Shown one piece after another: positions 52,639 to 61,325 of a DNA stretch of 64,000 nucleotides. Below the pieces are notes generated by a model. The model did no database searches. It had not been told where the DNA came from and saw only the letters and a program-made list of their open reading frames with translations. Within the stretch, counting starts at the first letter, position 1. Each line of letters begins with the position of its first letter. The position numbers were made by a program, and so were the translations under genes. The stretch spans positions 1,488,001 to 1,552,000 of the forward strand of contig NZ_AP023356.1 in the NCBI RefSeq assembly GCF_018324205.1. The letters are read 5' to 3'. This stretch comes from Actinoplanes ianthinogenes (GTDB lineage Bacteria > Actinomycetota > Actinomycetes > Mycobacteriales > Micromonosporaceae).

Positions 52639-53478
52639 ATGACTTCACGGATCGCCCTGGTCACCGGGGCTACTCAGGGGCTCGGCACGGCGCTGGTGGC
52701 CGGTCTCGCCCAACGCCTGGACGCCGACGACACCGTCTATCTGACCGGCCGCGACGCGGCCCGGGTGGAAACGGCCGTCGCCTCACTTCCGGCTACAGAG
52801 GCTGAGGTACGCGGTGAGGTGCTGGATGTGTCCGACCCGGAGTCGGTCACCCGGCTCGCCACCGAGCTGGAGCGCCGGCACGGCGGGGTCGACATCGTCT
52901 TCAACAACGCGGTGATGCGCGTCGGTCCGGACGACGACCCACGCGCGATCATCGACGACTACGCGCAGGTCAACAACTTCGGCACCACCCGGGTGTTGCG
53001 CGCCCTCGCTCCCCTGATCCGCGACGGCGGCCGCCTGATCGTGGTGGCCAGCTCTCTCGGCACACTCCATTTCCTGGCCCCGGTGCTGCACAGCCGCTTC
53101 GACGCGCTGCCCTCTCTGGACGCGGTGGACGCCGCCACTGCCGCCTGGTCCGCCGAGGTCCGCGACGGGCGCGCTCGAGCCGGTGCGTGGCCCGGATTCA
53201 TCAACATCCCATCCAAGATCGCCCAGGTCGCCGCCGTCCGTGCGCTCGCCGGCCAGCGGCGGCAGTCCGACGCCGGCCGTGGCATCCTCCTGGCCGCGGT
53301 CTGCCCCGGGATGATGAACACCCCGACATCAGCCCTCTGGTGGGACGTCAGTGGCGCACCCAGCCCCGCCCAGGCCGCCGGCCCCCTGCTCTCCCTGGCT
53401 CTGGATCCGGTCAAGCCGGACCACTACGGCGAGCTGGTCCGCGACGGCGCTGTCCTCCCGTGGCGCCCAGCCGCTTGA
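52639..53478 (+). CDS. SDR-family protein, carbonyl reductase-like, lacking the catalytic Tyr
   Basis: 279 residues. The NADPH motif TGATQGLG is normal and the NNAG motif reads FNNAVM. The catalytic Ser region VVASSLGTLHF is followed by the long insert seen in CBR1-like enzymes. Where Y-x3-K is expected, the sequence is N189-I-P-S-K193 (FINIPSKIAQ): Lys is kept and Tyr is Asn. Either another residue serves as acid or it is not a normal reductase. Controlled by the divergent LysR. Confidence 0.82.
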   Translation: MTSRIALVTGATQGLGTALVAGLAQRLDADDTVYLTGRDAARVETAVASLPATEAEVRGEVLDVSDPESVTRLATELERRHGGVDIVFNNAVMRVGPDDDPRAIIDDYAQVNNFGTTRVLRALAPLIRDGGRLIVVASSLGTLHFLAPVLHSRFDALPSLDAVDAATAAWSAEVRDGRARAGAWPGFINIPSKIAQVAAVRALAGQRRQSDAGRGILLAAVCPGMMNTPTSALWWDVSGAPSPAQAAGPLLSLALDPVKPDHYGELVRDGAVLPWRPAA

Positions 53479-53754
53479 CCACAGCCTCCCGCTTCACGCC
53501 CGCCCACCGCGCTGTGGAACGCCGCGATCCAGCTCAGCGCATGCAAGATGGCGAACAGTACGGCTACATCACGGCGAGCATCAGCGTCGGGACGAATGCC
53601 CGATCTCAGCCGGGAAGCCCAGGTGAGGAGGCCGCCGCGATCTGTCCTGGACCATGCGTTCGGTGAGAAAGCGCACGTGAGTGGTCATTTTCACGGCACA
53701 CGGGTATGCGGAGATGCGCTGTACTGAACGGATCGACTGGGACGGGAGCAGGCA

Positions 53755-55173
53755 ATGACGCAGGCAAGTCACCGCCAACGCGTGGTCGTGGTGGGAGCCG
53801 GTTTCGGTGGGCTCTTCGCGATCAAGGCGCTGCGCAAGGCTCCGGTGGACATCACCCTCATCAACGGTACGGCCTACCACCTCTTCCAGCCGCTGCTCTA
53901 CCAGGTGGCGACCGGGATCCTGTCCGAGGGTGAGGTCGCTCCGCCGATCCGGGAGGTCCTCCGCCGCCAGCAGAATGTGGACGTCCGCCTCGGCTGGGTG
54001 CAGGACGTCGACGTCGAGAACAAGGTCGTCTCGGTGGCCGGGCCGGGCATCGAGTACACGGTGGAGTACGACACGCTGATCGTGGCGGCCGGCGCCTCGC
54101 AGTCGTACTTCGGCAACGACAAGTTCGCCGACCACGCACCCGGCATGAAGAGCATCGACGACGCCCTCGAGCTGCGCGCCCGGATCTTCGGTGCGTTCGA
54201 GGTGGCCGACCTCCAGACCGATCCGGAGGCGGCGCAGCGCTGGCTCACCTTCGTGGTGGTCGGCGCCGGACCGACCGGCACCGAGCTGGCCGGGCAGATC
54301 GCCGAGCTGGCCCACCGCAACCTGCCGGGACAGTATCGGCACATCGACCCGCGCAAGGCCCGGATCATCCTGGTCGACGCGATCGGGGCGGTGCTGAACA
54401 CGTTCGGCGACCAGCTCTCCGCCGGCGCCCAGCGCGAGCTGGAGAAACTCGGCGTCGAGGTGAAGCTGAACACCAAGGTGGTCGGCGTGGACTCGACCGG
54501 CATCGAGGTCGAGGACGCCGACGGCCGGCACCGCATCCCGTCGGTGACCAAGGTGTGGGCGGCCGGGGTGGCCGCGCCGCCGCTGGCGGCCAAGCTGGCC
54601 GAGGCGACCGGGGCCAAGACCGACCGGGCCGGCCGGGTGTTCGTGGAGAAGGACACCACGCTGCCCGGGCACCCGGAGATCTTCGTGCTCGGCGACATGA
54701 TGAATCTGGCCGGCGACGACGGGAAGCCGCTGCCCGGGGTGGCGCAGGTGGCCATCCAGAGCGGGCGGCACGCGGCCGACCAGATCAAGCGGCGGCTCGG
54801 CGGCAAGGAGACCGGGCAGCCGTTCAAGTACTTCGACAAGGGCAGCCTGGCGACGATCTCCCGGTTCTCCGCGGTGGCGAGCATCGGCAAGGTGCACCTG
54901 TCCGGCTTCCCGGCCTGGGTGGTGTGGGTCGCGGTGCACCTGTTCTACCTGGTCGGCTTCAAGAACAGGGTGACCGCGGTGCTGCACTGGGCGGTCAGCT
55001 TCATCGGGCGCGGCCGCTCGGAGCGGGTGGCGACCCAGCAGCAGGCGTTCGCCCGGCGGGCGATAAGAGAGTACGGCGACCCGTTCGCCCGGGAGCGCGC
55101 CGAGTCCGGCGACCTGCCCGCCCCCACGCAGGCCGCGGCGCCGGAGCGGGAGCCGCTGAGCGTGCGCGAATAG
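53755..55173 (+). CDS. ndh: Type II NADH:quinone oxidoreductase (NDH-2)
   Basis: 472 residues. Two Rossmann motifs: VVVVGAGFGGLFAIKALRKA for FAD and FVVVGAGPTGTELAGQIAEL for NADH. The quinone-site block GVAQVAIQSGRHAADQI and the C-terminal membrane anchor (VVWVAVHLFYLVGFKNRVTA) are as in actinobacterial NDH-2. It passes electrons from NADH to menaquinone without pumping protons. The gap before it (53479-53754) shows no gene. Confidence 0.92.
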   Translation: MTQASHRQRVVVVGAGFGGLFAIKALRKAPVDITLINGTAYHLFQPLLYQVATGILSEGEVAPPIREVLRRQQNVDVRLGWVQDVDVENKVVSVAGPGIEYTVEYDTLIVAAGASQSYFGNDKFADHAPGMKSIDDALELRARIFGAFEVADLQTDPEAAQRWLTFVVVGAGPTGTELAGQIAELAHRNLPGQYRHIDPRKARIILVDAIGAVLNTFGDQLSAGAQRELEKLGVEVKLNTKVVGVDSTGIEVEDADGRHRIPSVTKVWAAGVAAPPLAAKLAEATGAKTDRAGRVFVEKDTTLPGHPEIFVLGDMMNLAGDDGKPLPGVAQVAIQSGRHAADQIKRRLGGKETGQPFKYFDKGSLATISRFSAVASIGKVHLSGFPAWVVWVAVHLFYLVGFKNRVTAVLHWAVSFIGRGRSERVATQQQAFARRAIREYGDPFARERAESGDLPAPTQAAAPEREPLSVRE

Positions 55174-55353
55174 ACGGCCGGTCGGGCGGGGCGGATGGCC
55201 GTTGCGGTGGTGATCTTTCGTCGGGTGTCCTGAACCTGACCGTCGACCGGCGGTAACCAGGCAATCGATCACCAGGTAGCGTGTACCGGCCCCGCCCCGA
55301 TTCAGCGGCGGCCGCACGCCCGACGAGACCGACCGAGAAGAGGCCCCCGATTG

Positions 55354-56001
55354 ATGCCGGTCACCGCCGCGACCGTCCTTGCTTCTCGGCAACCGGCACT
55401 GGCCCCGGTCTTCGGGACCCTCACCCTGTTCACCGGCCGGATGGGCTCCGGCAAGAGCACCCTGGCTCTGCAGAACGCGTTCAACCGCCGGCAGGCCGGG
55501 CGTCCCGGCGTGCTGCTGACCAGCCAGGACCGGGCCGGTGAGGGGATCATGTCGTCCCGGCTCGGTGTCGCCGCGGACGCCATCGAGGTGCACTCGGAGA
55601 TGGACCTGGCGGTGCTGGTGACCGAGACGGTGCCGGCCGGCGGGTTCGTGATCGTGGACGAGGCGCAGTTCCTCACCCCGGCCCAGGTGGAGCAGCTGGC
55701 CTGGGCCGCCGACGAGCTGGGCGTGGACATCGACTGTTACGCGATCACCACGGACTTCCTGTCCCGGCTGTTCCCGGGCGCGCAGCGGCTGGTCGAGCTG
55801 GCCGACGTGATCGTGCCGTTGCAGGTCGAGGTGACCTGCTGGTGCGGTCGGCCGGGCCGGCAGAACGCCCGGATCGTCGACGGCCAGGTGGCCCGGATCG
55901 GCGAGCAGGTCGCGGTCGGCGACACCACCCAGACCTCGGCGGTCTCCTACCGGGTCCTGTGCCGCCGCCACTGGCGCAACGGCGAGCCCGGCCCGGCCTG
56001 A
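55354..56001 (+). CDS. tdk: Thymidine kinase (type II)
   Basis: 215 residues from the ATG at 55354. P-loop GRMGSGKSTLALQ, Walker B-type FVIVDEAQFLTPAQ, the catalytic Glu in DEAQF, the lasso region VSYRVLCRRHW, and the zinc cysteines in VTCWCGRPGRQ and LCRRHW. It phosphorylates thymidine for nucleotide salvage. It has a longer N-terminus than E. coli TK by about 20 residues. Confidence 0.88.
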   Translation: MPVTAATVLASRQPALAPVFGTLTLFTGRMGSGKSTLALQNAFNRRQAGRPGVLLTSQDRAGEGIMSSRLGVAADAIEVHSEMDLAVLVTETVPAGGFVIVDEAQFLTPAQVEQLAWAADELGVDIDCYAITTDFLSRLFPGAQRLVELADVIVPLQVEVTCWCGRPGRQNARIVDGQVARIGEQVAVGDTTQTSAVSYRVLCRRHWRNGEPGPA

Positions 56002-56008
56002 CCCCGGC

Positions 56009-56470
56009 CTACGGGATCGGCAGCGGGGACTGCGGCTTGGTCACCGCGAAGGCGAAGGTCGTTTTGATCGAGGCGAGCGACGGGATCGCGCGGATCTCGC
56101 GGCGCAGCAGGTCTTCGTACGCGGCGAAGGACTCGATCACGATCTTGACCAGGTAGTCGTCGTCACCGGCCAGCAGGTAGGCCTCGACCACCTCGGGGAT
56201 CGAGCGGAGCCTCCGTTCCACCTCGTCGACCACGGCAGAGGTGTGCGAGAGCAGGGTCAGCCGGGCGAACGCGGTGATCGACAGGCCGAGCGCGTCCTGG
56301 GAGAGGACCGCGGCGTAGCGCTCGATCACGCCCGCCTCCTGGAGCAGCCGGACCCGCCGCAGGCACGGTGACGGCGACAGGCCGACCCGGTCGGCCAGCT
56401 CCTGGTTGGTGAGCCGGCCGTCCTTCTGCAACTCCAGCAGGATCCGCCGGTCGATCGAGTCCAAGGTCAT
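56009..56470 (-). CDS. Lrp/AsnC-family transcriptional regulator
   Basis: 153 residues from the ATG at 56470. HTH: LDSIDRRILLELQKDGRLTN, then LADRVGLSPSPCLRRVRLLQ. The C-terminal RAM domain has VVEAYLLAGDDDYLVKIV. It is divergent, 113 bp from the EamA exporter, the usual arrangement for Lrp control of an amino-acid exporter. Convergent with the thymidine kinase gene (7 bp). Confidence 0.9.
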   Translation of the reverse strand: MTLDSIDRRILLELQKDGRLTNQELADRVGLSPSPCLRRVRLLQEAGVIERYAAVLSQDALGLSITAFARLTLLSHTSAVVDEVERRLRSIPEVVEAYLLAGDDDYLVKIVIESFAAYEDLLRREIRAIPSLASIKTTFAFAVTKPQSPLPIP

Positions 56471-56583
56471 CACGTAGCAGATTCTGCCACTCGACGGGCA
56501 CCCTGAAGCAGAACTAGCAATCGCGTGCCAGGCGATCCTTCCTAGCCTTGCGAGGAACCTGCCTCGACAAGAAGGAACACCTC

Positions 56584-58095
56584 GTGCAGCGCCAGAAGGC
56601 ATTCGCCGCCCTCGCCGGAGCCGTCCTGCTCTGGGCATCGTTCGCGCTGACCATCCGAGGCATCGGCGCCTCCGGCCTGACCCCGATCGACGCCGCGTTC
56701 CTCCGGTTCGCCACCCCGGTGCTCATCCTGGCACCGTGGCTCCCGCGCGCCTTCCGGGCCGTCCGGCGGGAACGTCCGGCCGTCGTCCTGGGCCTGAGCC
56801 TCGCCGGCCTGCCGCACTTCCTGCTGTCGGCGCTCGGCGGGCATCTCACGTCGGCCGCCCTCGTCGGCCTCCTGCTCCCCGGCTCGGTCCCGCTGTTCGT
56901 CGCGATCATCCGCCGCACCAGAACGGCTCTCCTGCCGCTGGCCTCGATCACCCTCGGCATCGCCGCCACCGCCGCACAGACCGGCACCGCCGCGAGCGTC
57001 ACCGGCATCGGGATCCTGCTGGCCGCGGGCGTCGTCTGGGCGATCTACACGATCGTCCTCCCCCGGACCCGCCTGGACCTGATCAGCGTCGTCCTGCTGA
57101 TCTGCACCCCGTCTGCCCTGATCGCCGCCGTGCCGGCCGCCACCCACCTGGCCGCCGTCCCGCCGGGGCGGATCGCCCTTTACGTCGCCTTGCAGGGCGT
57201 CGGCACCGGCATCCTGTCCACGCTGAGCTACGCCTATGCCGTGCGGCGCCTGGGGAGCGGCATTCCGTCGGTGACGGGCGCGCTCAGCCCGGTCCTGGCC
57301 ACGCTCCTCGCCGTCCCGCTGTTCGGCGAGCGCATCACTCCCGGCATCCTCGTCGCGCTAGCCCTGGTGATCACTGGCGTTATAACCCATCAAATCACGA
57401 AAAATCCGGCGCGGAAGAGGCGCGACGCCAGCGAACATACCGGCGCGCGGGCGCAAGCAGCGGCAGGCGACCGGCCGCACGCAACGGCAGACGACCGGCC
57501 GCACAAAGCGGCAGCCGACCGGCCGCACGTAACGGCAGGCCACCGGGCGCACGGGGAGTCAGACAACCGAGCGCGCAAAGCGGCAGCCGACCGGGCGCAC
57601 GCAACGGCAGACGACCGGCCGCACAAAGCGGCAGGCCGCCGGGCGCACGGGGAGTCAGACAACCGAGCGCGCAAAGCGGCAGCCGACCGGGCGCACGCAA
57701 CGGCAGACGACCGGCCGCACAAAGCGGCAAGCCACCGGCCGCACGCGGAATCAGACAACCGAGCGCACAAAGCGGCAGCCGACCGGGCGCACGCAACGGC
57801 AGACGACCGGCCGCACAAAGCGGCAAGCCACCGGCCGCACGCGGAATCAGACAACCGAGCGCACAAAGCGGCAGCCGACCGGCCGCACGCAACGGCAGGC
57901 GACCGGCCGCACTCAGCGGCAGGCTCCGATCAGCACTTGCCGGTGCCCCACCAACGGCACGCAACCGTCCACATGTCCGAGGTCTGCAACCGCACCTCGC
58001 CACCCCGATCGTCGAGCACGGCCCGCCCCCCGGCGAGCGGCACCACCGTCGACTCCCCGGGACCGAGCACCGTGCTCTCCTCGAACCGGTACTGA
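56584..58095 (+). CDS. EamA-family exporter with a His-rich repetitive C-terminal extension
   Basis: 503 residues from a GTG at 56584 with AAGGA nine bases upstream. Residues 1-280 are a normal ten-TM EamA/DMT transporter (LLWASFALTIRGIGASGLTP through LVITGVITHQITKN). After that come about 220 extra residues. Nineteen 8-residue units of the type A-D-R-P-H-K-A-A follow, then a non-conserved tail. The final 166 bp overlap the convergent nuclease gene on the other strand. The exporter core probably moves an amino acid or metabolite under Lrp control. The tail is cytoplasmic if ten TMs hold, rich in His, Arg and Asp, and could bind metal or nucleic acid; it may also be a harmless expansion. Confidence 0.82.
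   Translation: MQRQKAFAALAGAVLLWASFALTIRGIGASGLTPIDAAFLRFATPVLILAPWLPRAFRAVRRERPAVVLGLSLAGLPHFLLSALGGHLTSAALVGLLLPGSVPLFVAIIRRTRTALLPLASITLGIAATAAQTGTAASVTGIGILLAAGVVWAIYTIVLPRTRLDLISVVLLICTPSALIAAVPAATHLAAVPPGRIALYVALQGVGTGILSTLSYAYAVRRLGSGIPSVTGALSPVLATLLAVPLFGERITPGILVALALVITGVITHQITKNPARKRRDASEHTGARAQAAAGDRPHATADDRPHKAAADRPHVTAGHRAHGESDNRARKAAADRAHATADDRPHKAAGRRAHGESDNRARKAAADRAHATADDRPHKAASHRPHAESDNRAHKAAADRAHATADDRPHKAASHRPHAESDNRAHKAAADRPHATAGDRPHSAAGSDQHLPVPHQRHATVHMSEVCNRTSPPRSSSTARPPASGTTVDSPGPSTVLSSNRY
57461..57916 (+). repeat. 24-bp coding tandem repeat, 19 units (96-bp higher-order period)
   Basis: Units such as CGGCAGACGACCGGCCGCAC (plus four bases) repeat every 24 bp. Four variants in order form a 96-bp block; the marker GACAACCGA recurs at 57562, 57658, 57754 and 57850. 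All lengths are multiples of 3, encoding an 8-residue, His-containing unit. Confidence 0.92.
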
Positions 58096-59180
58096 TACCG
58101 GCTCACCACCACGTGCCCCTGCAAGTCGATCGGCTGGTCGCTGACGTTGACCACCTCGATCTTCTCCACCCCGCCGTACTTCACCTTCAACGCCACCTTG
58201 CCGGTCAGCGGGCTCCCGCACCGCACCCGGCACGGGTACACGAACGACTGCCGCAGGTCACCCTGCGGATCGAACAGATAGGCCCCCTCACCCACCGAAT
58301 GATGCACCGGGTCGACGTTGGTGAAGATCGGCCCGGTCAGCCCCCAGTACTTGTCCGTAGCGGTGTCCACACCCTTGCCCACGTGCACATACACCGCCCC
58401 GCCCGCGGGCACCACGGTCCCCGCCGCGAACGTGTACCGCCGCAGCCCCGAGTCCCGCACCCACCAGCCGCCGACGTCCACCGGTGACGATCCCCGGTTG
58501 CCGACCCGGATCCACTCGCCGTTCAGGTTGCTGCCGTCGTCGCCGTCCGCGTCGCTGTTCGCCCAGACCGTCAGGTCGGCGCCGGCCGCCGGGCCCACCC
58601 CGCAGTAGTCGTCGTCCCACATCAGGTTCTTCTCGGCGGACGCCTCCGCCTCGGCCAGCTCGTAGGCCGAGTCCCACGCCCACTCCCCGGCGAACGGCAG
58701 CCACAGCGCGTACCCGTGCCGGACCAGATCCTCGCCGATGTCCCGCCACTTACCGTTGATCTTGACCGAGATCGATCGGAGCGGCCGGTCACGGCTCTGG
58801 CTGCCCGACTTCTGCGCGGTCAACCGCACCACGCCCTTGCCGGCCCGGATCAGTGACTCGACCCGCGCGGTCGCCTCCAGGGCGTGGCAGTCGCCGCGCC
58901 GCTTCGCCGGCTTCGGCGAGTAGACGTGCTGCTCCATGGCCTGCACCCCGATCAGCCGGATCGAGCGCGGCGTGTGGGTCTTGTCCCCGTTCAGGTCGAC
59001 CAGCAGCGTGTCCCCGTCGGCCACCCAGGCCACCGTGCCGGTCCAGACGCCGCAGCGCGGACTTCCGGCGACCGGACGGCAGGCGACGGAGGCGGCCACG
59101 GCCGGGGCGGGCAGGCCGGCCACGGTCAGGGCGGCGGCAGCGGTGACGGAGGTCGCGAGCGAGGCGAGGCGGCGCAGCAT
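57930..59180 (-). CDS. Secreted thermonuclease-like protein with lamin-tail domain
   Basis: 416 residues. Signal peptide (RRLASLATSVTAAAALTVAG, ending APAVAA). The SNase-like domain spans about residues 45-195: VAWVADGDTLLVDLNGD, the RLIGVQAMEQ block (family Arg and Glu) and DRPLRSISV. A lamin-tail domain follows (about 205-310: NGEWIRVGNRGSSPVDVGGW, VVPAGGAVYVHVGKG). The C-terminal part (KVKYGGVEKIEVVNVSDQPI) looks like another beta domain and ends CRWWGTGKC. Expected to cut extracellular DNA or RNA. Confidence 0.85.
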   Translation of the reverse strand: MLRRLASLATSVTAAAALTVAGLPAPAVAASVACRPVAGSPRCGVWTGTVAWVADGDTLLVDLNGDKTHTPRSIRLIGVQAMEQHVYSPKPAKRRGDCHALEATARVESLIRAGKGVVRLTAQKSGSQSRDRPLRSISVKINGKWRDIGEDLVRHGYALWLPFAGEWAWDSAYELAEAEASAEKNLMWDDDYCGVGPAAGADLTVWANSDADGDDGSNLNGEWIRVGNRGSSPVDVGGWWVRDSGLRRYTFAAGTVVPAGGAVYVHVGKGVDTATDKYWGLTGPIFTNVDPVHHSVGEGAYLFDPQGDLRQSFVYPCRVRCGSPLTGKVALKVKYGGVEKIEVVNVSDQPIDLQGHVVVSRYQYRFEESTVLGPGESTVVPLAGGRAVLDDRGGEVRLQTSDMWTVACRWWGTGKC

Positions 59181-59338
59181 GCCATCAAGATCGGACCATC
59201 CCGGTTGCGGTTCGAGTCACTCCGGGCTGCGGCACGGTTGCGGAGATCAAAACCCGCTTCCGGTACGCGATGAGCGCTCACGGCGTACCCGAATCGGCCC
59301 TTGATCTTGATCTTGGTACTCTGTCACAAGTCGTTAAA

Positions 59339-59357
59339 ACCTATAAACCCGATAGGT
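59339..59357. promoter_or_regulatory. Inverted repeat upstream of the sulfonate/nitrate-type importer
   Basis: ACCTAT-N7-ATAGGT is a perfect 6-bp dyad, 77 bp upstream of the binding-protein ATG, followed by an AT-rich TATATT that could be a -10 box. It may be a repressor site sensing sulfur or nitrogen supply; the protein is unknown. The rest of the 253-bp gap 59181-59433 shows no gene. Confidence 0.5.
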
Positions 59358-59433
59358 AATGTATATTGATGCGGCTGTCATACCGCGGGCACGCATCGTC
59401 ACCACCTCCGTGGCTCTTCAAGGGGAAACGCAC

Positions 59434-60480
59434 ATGACAAGTCCCATCCTCAACCGCCGCACGCTGCTCGGGGGGCTCCTCGGAGTGACCGCGCTCGGCC
59501 TGACCGGATGTGCCGGCGACGATGCCGCGTCCGCGAGCCTGTCCGCCGCCGACCCGCTGCCCACCACCGTCGACCCGGCCACCGAGCTGATCATCTCGAT
59601 CCACACGTCGCAGGTCGGCCTGACCGCGTCCGGCGAGATCGGCAAGATCCCGTTCAAGGTCAAGGACTGGCCCAACATCTCGGCCGGCCCGGACGTGATC
59701 CAGGGCTTCCGCGCCAAGGCGATCGACCTGGCGAACAACGCCGGCATCCCGCCGATCCAGGCCGCCGCGATCAACGTGGACGCGAAGATCGTCGCGGTGC
59801 AGACCGTGCACAAGCCGCAGTACACGTTCGTCACGGCGCCGGGCAACCCGGTGAAGGACATCACCGACCTGCGGGGCAAGAAGATCGCCTTCTCGCAGGG
59901 TCAGGCGCAGGGCCTGGTCGTCCTGCGCACCCTCAAGGAGCAGGGTCTGACCCCCAAGGACGTGCAACTGATCGCCCTGCCGAGCACCAAGTTCCTGGTC
60001 GCTCTGCAGAGCAAGCAGGTGGACATGGCGCCGCTCTACGAGCCCGCCATCACCAAGTACCTCGCCGAGTACGGCAAGGACGGCGCCATCCAGTTCCCGA
60101 TGACCGCGGTCGACTACCTGGGCGTGCTGTGGGCGCCGGGCGAGGTGCTGGCCGACTCCGCCAAGGTCGCCGCGATCCGCTCGTTCATCCCGATCTGGGC
60201 CAACGACCAGGTCTGGCGCTGGGAGAACCCGGACAAGTGGCTGGACGCCTACTACGTCAAGGACCAGCAGGTGTCCGAGGCGGACGCCAAGCGGATCGGC
60301 ACCACGCTCCAGCAGCCCTTCTTCCCGAAGAGCTGGGACAAGGCGGTGGCCTGGGAGAAGGAGTCCGCCGACCTGCTCGTCGAGGGCGGCTTCATCAAGC
60401 AGATCGACCCGGAGAAGCTGTTCGACCGGCGTTTCGAGGGGATCGCCTCCGCCGCCGTTCCCGCCAAGTACCAGGAGTGA
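59434..60480 (+). CDS. ABC transporter substrate-binding lipoprotein, SsuA/TauA/NrtA type
   Basis: 348 residues, AAGGGG eight bases before the ATG. The N-terminus LNRRTLLGGLLGVTALGLTGC has both a twin-arginine motif and a lipobox (LTGC), so it may be Tat-exported and lipid-anchored. The NMT1/THI5-like fold fits: STKFLVALQSKQVDMAPLYE, DYLGVLWAPGEVLADSAKV. Ligand is probably an alkanesulfonate or a similar oxyanion. First gene of a three-gene operon. Confidence 0.87.
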   Translation: MTSPILNRRTLLGGLLGVTALGLTGCAGDDAASASLSAADPLPTTVDPATELIISIHTSQVGLTASGEIGKIPFKVKDWPNISAGPDVIQGFRAKAIDLANNAGIPPIQAAAINVDAKIVAVQTVHKPQYTFVTAPGNPVKDITDLRGKKIAFSQGQAQGLVVLRTLKEQGLTPKDVQLIALPSTKFLVALQSKQVDMAPLYEPAITKYLAEYGKDGAIQFPMTAVDYLGVLWAPGEVLADSAKVAAIRSFIPIWANDQVWRWENPDKWLDAYYVKDQQVSEADAKRIGTTLQQPFFPKSWDKAVAWEKESADLLVEGGFIKQIDPEKLFDRRFEGIASAAVPAKYQE

Positions 60481-60482
60481 CC

Positions 60483-61325
60483 ATGGCTACCGAGACCGTC
60501 TCCGTCGCCACCCGGCCCCGCACCGCCGCGACGCAGCCACGTCGCAAGCGGCGCCGGGTCGGGCCGGGCAAGCCGATTCCGTACGGCCGCGCGCTCGGCC
60601 CGATCCTGCTGCTCGCGATCTGGGCGCTCGCCTCGGCGACCGGCGTGCTGGATCCCCGCAAGCTGTCCGCGCCGTGGACCGTGGCCGGCACCTTCGCCGA
60701 CCTGATCGAGGCCGGCACGTTGCAGGAGCACGTCCTCGCCTCGCTGGAACGCGCGGTCTTCGGCTTCCTGATCGGCGCGGTCGCCGGCCTGGCGCTGGCC
60801 CTGCTGGCCGGGACCAGCCGGATCGGTGAGGCGCTGATCGACGGCCCGATGCGGATCAAGCTGGCGATCCCCACGATCGGCCTGATCCCGCTGCTCATCC
60901 TCTGGCTGGGCATCAACGAGGGCTTCAAGATCACGATCATCGCGGTGGCCGTCGCGGTCTACATGTACGTGCAGGTCCATGCCGGACTCACCGGCATCGA
61001 CCAGCGGTACGTCGAGCTCGCCCAGGTGCAGAACTACTCCCGCTGGGAGTTCGTGCGACACGTGGTCTTCCCCGGCGCGCTGCCCGGTGTCTTCGTCGGC
61101 CTGCGCCTGTCGGTCACGGCCTCGTGGCTGATCCTGATCACCGTCGAGCAGATCAACGCGCTCTCCGGCGTCGGCTACATGATGACCCAGGCGCAGGAGT
61201 ACGCGCAGACCGACATCATCATCGTCGGCCTGGTGATCTATGGCGTCTTCGGCTTCCTCTCGGACGCCCTGGTCCGCATCGCTGAACGGAGGGTGCTGGG
61301 ATGGCGCCGCACGTTGACCAACTGA
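60483..61325 (+). CDS. ABC transporter permease, SsuC/TauC type
   Basis: 280 residues, three bases after the previous stop. A basic N-terminus (RRKRRRVGPGKPIPYGR), then six TM helices and the EAA loop (RYVELAQVQNYSRWEFVRHV, then FPGALPGVFVGLRLSVTASW). It forms the homodimeric channel. Its last 25 bp overlap the ATPase gene. Confidence 0.9.
   Translation: MATETVSVATRPRTAATQPRRKRRRVGPGKPIPYGRALGPILLLAIWALASATGVLDPRKLSAPWTVAGTFADLIEAGTLQEHVLASLERAVFGFLIGAVAGLALALLAGTSRIGEALIDGPMRIKLAIPTIGLIPLLILWLGINEGFKITIIAVAVAVYMYVQVHAGLTGIDQRYVELAQVQNYSRWEFVRHVVFPGALPGVFVGLRLSVTASWLILITVEQINALSGVGYMMTQAQEYAQTDIIIVGLVIYGVFGFLSDALVRIAERRVLGWRRTLTN

Noticed and set aside
53479..53754. Gene between SDR and NDH-2
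   Set aside because: Short frames show no start context, conserved pattern or coding-like composition.
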